From Enterobacter wuhouensis (GTDB lineage: Bacteria > Pseudomonadota > Gammaproteobacteria > Enterobacterales > Enterobacteriaceae), in the NCBI RefSeq assembly GCF_004331265.1, contig NZ_SJOO01000001.1, positions 310,001 to 374,000 on the forward strand: DNA of 64,000 nt. The letters are read 5' to 3'. The translations under genes were made by a program, and so were the position numbers. Numbering within the stretch: the stretch's first letter is position 1; each line of letters opens with the position of its first letter. Below the pieces are notes generated by a model. That model ran no database searches and was not told the DNA's origin. It was given only the letters and a program-made list of their open reading frames with translations. This document shows, in pieces, positions 59,790-64,000 of the stretch.

Positions 59790-62465
59790 ATGTCGTTAAC
59801 CCTACGCGAAGCCAGTAAGGACACGTTGCAGGCAGAAAATAAAACCTGGCACTACTATAGCTTGCCGCTGGCATCCAAAACGCTTGGTGACATTTCGCGG
59901 TTACCCAAGTCGTTAAAAGTGTTGCTGGAAAATCTCCTGCGCTGGCAGGATGAGGATTCCGTCACTTCTGAAGATATTCACGCGCTGGCAGGATGGCTAA
60001 AGGATGCCCATGCTGACAGAGAGATAGCCTACCGTCCCGCCAGGGTTCTGATGCAGGACTTCACCGGTGTTCCTGCGGTGGTCGATTTAGCCGCAATGCG
60101 TGAAGCCGTTAAGCGCCTTGGTGGCGATACGGCCAAAGTGAATCCGCTCTCGCCCGTTGACCTAGTTATTGACCACTCGGTAACCGTCGATCGTTTCGGT
60201 GACGATGATGCCTTTGGCGAGAACGTTCGTCTGGAAATGGAACGTAACCACGAGCGCTATGTGTTCCTGAAGTGGGGGCAGCAGGCGTTTAGCCGCTTCA
60301 GCGTTGTGCCGCCCGGCACGGGCATTTGTCACCAGGTCAACCTTGAGTATCTTGGCAAAGCCGTCTGGAGTGAACTGCAGGATAAGGAGTGGGTAGCCTA
60401 TCCTGACACGCTGGTGGGCACCGATTCGCATACCACCATGATTAACGGCCTGGGCGTGCTGGGCTGGGGCGTCGGGGGCATCGAAGCCGAGGCGGCTATG
60501 CTCGGCCAGCCTGTCTCTATGCTTATTCCGGACGTGGTGGGCTTCAAGCTTACCGGTAAACTCTCTGAGGGGATCACCGCCACCGACCTGGTGCTGACGG
60601 TAACGCAAATGCTGCGTAAGCACGGCGTGGTAGGCAAGTTTGTTGAATTCTACGGCGATGGCCTGGATTCTCTGCCGCTGGCGGACCGCGCCACCATCGC
60701 CAATATGGCGCCCGAGTACGGCGCGACCTGCGGCTTTTTCCCTATCGATAGCGTAACGCTGGAGTACATGCGCCTGAGCGGCCGCAGCGAAGAGCAGGTG
60801 GCGCTGGTTGAGGCATACACCAAAGCGCAGGGGATGTGGCGAAACCCGGGCGATGAGCCGGTATTCACCAGCTCGCTTGAGCTAGATATGGGCTCCGTCG
60901 AGGCGAGCCTGGCCGGCCCGAAACGTCCGCAGGACCGCGTAGCGCTGAACAACGTGCCGAAAGCCTTTGCGGCCAGTAACGAGCTCGAGGTCAATTCCTC
61001 ACAAAAAGATCGTCATCCGGTCGACTACGTCATGAACGGGCATCAGTATCAGCTGCCTGACGGGGCCGTGGTCATCGCGGCGATTACCTCCTGTACCAAT
61101 ACCTCTAACCCAAGCGTGCTCATGGCCGCCGGGCTGCTCGCTAAAAAAGCGGTGGAGCTGGGCCTTAAGCCTCAGCCGTGGGTGAAGGCTTCCCTGGCGC
61201 CGGGGTCGAAGGTCGTTTCCGACTATCTGGCGCAGGCCCGTCTCACGCCATATCTTGATGAGCTAGGCTTTAACCTTGTGGGCTACGGCTGTACGACGTG
61301 CATCGGCAACTCCGGTCCGTTACCCGAGCCTATCGAAGTGGCGATCAAGCAGGGTGACCTGACCGTGGGCGCCGTGCTCTCCGGTAACCGAAACTTTGAA
61401 GGGCGTATTCACCCGCTGGTGAAAACCAACTGGCTGGCCTCGCCGCCGCTGGTTGTGGCTTATGCCCTGGCCGGAAATATGAACATTAACCTGGCGACCG
61501 ATCCGATTGGTCACGACCGCAAGAATGAACCTGTCTACCTGAAAGATATCTGGCCGTCGTCGCGTGAAATTGCGCGCGCGGTGGAGAAGGTATCGACCGA
61601 CATGTTCCGCAAAGAGTACGCCGAGGTGTTTGAAGGCACGCCGGAATGGAAGGAGATCAAGGTCGTTGGGTCTGATACCTACGACTGGCAAGCAGATTCT
61701 ACCTATATTCGCCTGTCGCCGTTCTTCGATGAAATGCTGGCAGACCCTGCACCGCTTAAGGATATCCACGGCGCGCGGGTTCTGGCGATGCTGGGCGACT
61801 CCGTCACCACCGACCACATTTCACCGGCGGGGAGCATCAAGGCCGACAGCCCTGCAGGCCGCTATTTACAAGGGCGCGGCGTGGAGCGTCGGGATTTTAA
61901 CTCCTACGGCTCACGCCGTGGCAACCATGAAGTGATGATGCGCGGGACGTTTGCCAACATCCGCATACGCAACGAAATGGTGCCAGGCGTAGAGGGCGGC
62001 ATGACGCGCCATCTGCCGGGTACAGAAGTCGTTTCAATTTACGATGCCGCGGTGAAGTATCAGAAGGAAGGGACGCCGCTGGCGGTCATCGCCGGGAAAG
62101 AGTACGGTTCAGGCTCCAGCCGCGACTGGGCGGCCAAGGGACCGCGTCTGCTCGGCGTGCGGGTAGTGATTGCCGAGTCGTTTGAACGTATCCACCGTTC
62201 AAACCTGATCGGCATGGGTATTCTGCCGCTGGAGTTCCCGCAGGGCGTCACGCGTAAGACCCTCGGTTTAACCGGGGAGGAGCAGATCGATATCAGCGGT
62301 TTGCAAAGCCTTCAGCCGGGCAAAACGGTGCCGGTGAAGCTAACGCGTGCGGATGGGAAAACAGAGGTGCTGGAATGCCGGTGCCGCATCGATACCGCGA
62401 CGGAGCTGACCTACTACCAGAACGACGGCATTTTGCATTATGTGATTCGTAAAATGCTGGATTGA
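59790..62465 (+). CDS. acnA: Aconitate hydratase A
   Basis: Citrate-isocitrate isomerase, the stress-resistant form; apo-AcnA binds its own mRNA in E. coli. 891 residues as in E. coli. Cluster cysteines lie in SCTNTSNP and GCTTCIGNSGP; the C-terminal swivel domain has EYGSGSSRDWAAKGP. AAGGAGGAG precedes the ATG. Control by SoxRS, CRP and ArcA is known in E. coli but I cannot mark sites. Convergent with ribA. Confidence 0.98.
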   Translation: MSLTLREASKDTLQAENKTWHYYSLPLASKTLGDISRLPKSLKVLLENLLRWQDEDSVTSEDIHALAGWLKDAHADREIAYRPARVLMQDFTGVPAVVDLAAMREAVKRLGGDTAKVNPLSPVDLVIDHSVTVDRFGDDDAFGENVRLEMERNHERYVFLKWGQQAFSRFSVVPPGTGICHQVNLEYLGKAVWSELQDKEWVAYPDTLVGTDSHTTMINGLGVLGWGVGGIEAEAAMLGQPVSMLIPDVVGFKLTGKLSEGITATDLVLTVTQMLRKHGVVGKFVEFYGDGLDSLPLADRATIANMAPEYGATCGFFPIDSVTLEYMRLSGRSEEQVALVEAYTKAQGMWRNPGDEPVFTSSLELDMGSVEASLAGPKRPQDRVALNNVPKAFAASNELEVNSSQKDRHPVDYVMNGHQYQLPDGAVVIAAITSCTNTSNPSVLMAAGLLAKKAVELGLKPQPWVKASLAPGSKVVSDYLAQARLTPYLDELGFNLVGYGCTTCIGNSGPLPEPIEVAIKQGDLTVGAVLSGNRNFEGRIHPLVKTNWLASPPLVVAYALAGNMNINLATDPIGHDRKNEPVYLKDIWPSSREIARAVEKVSTDMFRKEYAEVFEGTPEWKEIKVVGSDTYDWQADSTYIRLSPFFDEMLADPAPLKDIHGARVLAMLGDSVTTDHISPAGSIKADSPAGRYLQGRGVERRDFNSYGSRRGNHEVMMRGTFANIRIRNEMVPGVEGGMTRHLPGTEVVSIYDAAVKYQKEGTPLAVIAGKEYGSGSSRDWAAKGPRLLGVRVVIAESFERIHRSNLIGMGILPLEFPQGVTRKTLGLTGEEQIDISGLQSLQPGKTVPVKLTRADGKTEVLECRCRIDTATELTYYQNDGILHYVIRKMLD

Positions 62466-62471
62466 TAAGAC

Positions 62472-62498
62472 AAGCCCGGCATTCGTGCCGGGCTTTTT
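62472..62498. terminator. Terminator between acnA and ribA
   Basis: AAGCCCGGCA-TTCG-TGCCGGGCTT then a short T run; symmetrical enough to serve both convergent genes. Confidence 0.85.
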
Positions 62499-62502
62499 GC
62501 GA

Positions 62503-63093
62503 TCACTCGCTCAGCAGGTGGCCCATTTTAGCCGCTTTGGTATCGAGATAGTGCGCGTTCTTCGGGTTACGCCCGACGATCAGCGGCACGCGTTCAACGA
62601 TATTGATGCCCGCCTCGGTCAGAATTTCGACTTTTTTAGGGTTGTTGGTTAACAGACGCACTTCGTCCACGCCCAGCAGCTTGAACATATCCGCACACAG
62701 GGTGAAATCGCGCTCGTCGGCGGCAAAGCCCAGCTGGTGGTTCGCTTCAACCGTATCGTAACCCTGATCCTGCAGCGCATACGCGCGAATTTTATTCAGC
62801 AGACCGATGTTGCGGCCTTCCTGACGATGATAAAGCAGAACGCCTCGGCCTTCCTCTGCAATATGGGAAAGCGCGGCCTCCAGCTGAAAACCGCAGTCGC
62901 AGCGCAGGCTGAACAGGGCGTCACCGGTCAGACATTCCGAATGTACACGAGACAGCACCGGCGTCTGTCCTGAAATATCGCCAAACACCAGGGCGACGTG
63001 ATCCTGCCCGGTTGCCAGTTCTTCAAAACCCACCATCAGGAAATCGCCCCATGGGGTAGGCAGTTTGGCTTCTGCCACACGTTTAAGCTGCAT
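62503..63093 (-). CDS. ribA: GTP cyclohydrolase II
   Basis: First enzyme of riboflavin synthesis: GTP to 2,5-diamino-6-ribosylamino-pyrimidinone phosphate, formate and pyrophosphate. 196 residues as in E. coli. Zinc ligands C54, C65, C67 are in [17 protein letters not shown]; the catalytic region includes [13 protein letters not shown]. The ATG at 63093 ([16 protein letters not shown]) is chosen; the longer frame is not conserved. Confidence 0.97.
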   Translation of the reverse strand: MQLKRVAEAKLPTPWGDFLMVGFEELATGQDHVALVFGDISGQTPVLSRVHSECLTGDALFSLRCDCGFQLEAALSHIAEEGRGVLLYHRQEGRNIGLLNKIRAYALQDQGYDTVEANHQLGFAADERDFTLCADMFKLLGVDEVRLLTNNPKKVEILTEAGINIVERVPLIVGRNPKNAHYLDTKAAKMGHLLSE

Positions 63094-63287
63094 GTGATTC
63101 TCCAGAGTAGGCTGACACGTTTCGTGTCTTTGCCTGTTTTGCTTTCTGTATCTGTTCATTTTGCCACAAGCGCGGCACGTTCGCCTAATGGCCGCCATGC
63201 TATATGAACGTTAAACGCACGATCCGACATATCCACCAGATGAATAAATTTCAGTTATGATTGTGATGCTTAGAAAAAGGAGAAGAC

Positions 63288-64000
63288 ATGCTTTTAATCG
63301 CCAGACGAACGGCAGCGGGTGCGGCCATATTACTGATTATGCCTGTGATCGTATGGGCCTCCGGCTGGATGTGGCAGCCCGGGCATAACGCCCTGTGGCT
63401 TAAATCACTGTATTGGGTTACCGAGACGGTGACTCAGCCCTGGGGCATAATTACGCATGTCATACTGTGCGCCTGGTTTCTGTGGTGCCTGCGCTTCCGG
63501 CTACGTCCGGCCATCATGCTGTTTGCCATTCTTGGCGGGGCGATCCTGGTGGGGCAAGGGGTAAAATCCTGGGTGAAAGATCATGTACAGGAGCCGCGTC
63601 CTTTTGTCGTGTGGCTTGAAAAAACGCATCATATTCCGGTAGATGAGTTCTACACTTTAAAGCGTAAAGATCGTGGTGCGCTGGTGAAAGAGCAGCTTAC
63701 GGAACAGCAAGATATTCCTAAATTTTTACGCAAGCACTGGCAAAAGGAGACCGGGTTCGCGTTTCCTTCCGGGCATACTATGTTTGCGGCAAGCTGGGCG
63801 TTACTCGGCGTTGGGCTGCTGTGGCCGCGGCGCAGAACGGTGACGATAGCCCTTTTGCTGGTGTGGGCAACGGCGGTAATGGGGAGCCGCTTATTGTTGG
63901 GTATGCACTGGCCGCGAGATTTGGTGGTGGCGACGCTGATATCCTGGCTGCTGGTGACGCTTGCGACCTGGCTCGCTGAGCGGCTATGCGGTCCGTTAAC
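63288..64000 (+). CDS. pgpB: Phosphatidylglycerophosphatase B (partial, runs off window)
   Basis: PAP2-family membrane phosphatase that also acts on undecaprenyl pyrophosphate. 237 codons are visible (E. coli PgpB is 254). Motifs: KSWVKDHVQEPRP (KxxxxxxRP, C1), PSGHT (C2) and SRLLLGMHWPRD (SRxxxxxHxxxD, C3), all present, with several helices. AAGGAGAAGAC precedes the ATG. The stop lies beyond position 64000. Confidence 0.95.
   Translation, partial: MLLIARRTAAGAAILLIMPVIVWASGWMWQPGHNALWLKSLYWVTETVTQPWGIITHVILCAWFLWCLRFRLRPAIMLFAILGGAILVGQGVKSWVKDHVQEPRPFVVWLEKTHHIPVDEFYTLKRKDRGALVKEQLTEQQDIPKFLRKHWQKETGFAFPSGHTMFAASWALLGVGLLWPRRRTVTIALLLVWATAVMGSRLLLGMHWPRDLVVATLISWLLVTLATWLAERLCGPL

Overview
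The window is a stretch of enterobacterial chromosome. Gene order and protein sequences follow the Escherichia coli backbone from the nar locus through tyrTV, galU-hns, opp, tonB, trp, topA and cysB to acnA-ribA-pgpB. Most backbone proteins are the same length as their E. coli counterparts and look very close to them when read by eye. The non-E. coli insertions (an IroN-like receptor after yciA, leuE beside yciI, yedEF beside trp, an EamA/Lrp pair after narI) suggest Enterobacter or a near relative such as Lelliottia or Leclercia. I cannot fix the species without a search.

Layout. 0-8.7 kb: nitrate transporter narK, then the respiratory nitrate reductase operon narGHJI, each with a consensus FNR site and NarL-type heptamers upstream. 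8.7-10.2 kb: divergent EamA exporter and Lrp/AsnC regulator. 10.2-10.7 kb: a REP element and two tandem tRNA-Tyr genes on the minus strand, with a stringent-type promoter and a 176-bp rtT-like repeat. 10.8-17.1 kb: purU, ychJ, rssA, rssB, galU, hns, tdk. 17.2-21.0 kb: adhE and ychE. 21.8-27.4 kb: the oligopeptide importer oppABCDF. 27.4-30.4 kb: a voltage-sensor K+ channel with a zinc ribbon, yciU-cls, and the tiny gene yciY.

30.5-33.5 kb is an accessory patch: a 42-codon ORF, an Exc2-like lipoprotein, leuE, an AT-rich left-handed-helix acetyltransferase, and a MarR-GNAT fusion preceded by a perfect 27-bp inverted repeat. 33.5-39.9 kb returns to backbone (yciI, tonB, yciA, yciB, yciC, ompW), with a Fur-box-preceded IroN-like receptor between yciA and yciB. 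40.0-42.2 kb holds a small secreted protein, a small zinc-ribbon ORF with no ordinary start, and yedF-yedE. 42.3-49.1 kb is the complete trpLEDCBA operon with operator and attenuator. 49.1-64 kb is backbone: rnm, yciO, rluB, btuR, yciK, sohB, yciN, topA, cysB, three tiny ORFs, acnA, ribA and a truncated pgpB.

Functional themes are anaerobic energy metabolism (nitrate respiration, AdhE fermentation), global control (H-NS, RssB-RpoS turnover, CysB, Lrp-like), envelope transport (Opp, TonB plus an outer-membrane receptor, OmpW, LeuE, EamA) and tryptophan synthesis. I found no CRISPR array, prophage, insertion sequence, toxin-antitoxin pair or defence island. No wholly new system is evident; the best leads are the accessory patch at 30.5-33.5 kb and the small unexplained ORFs.
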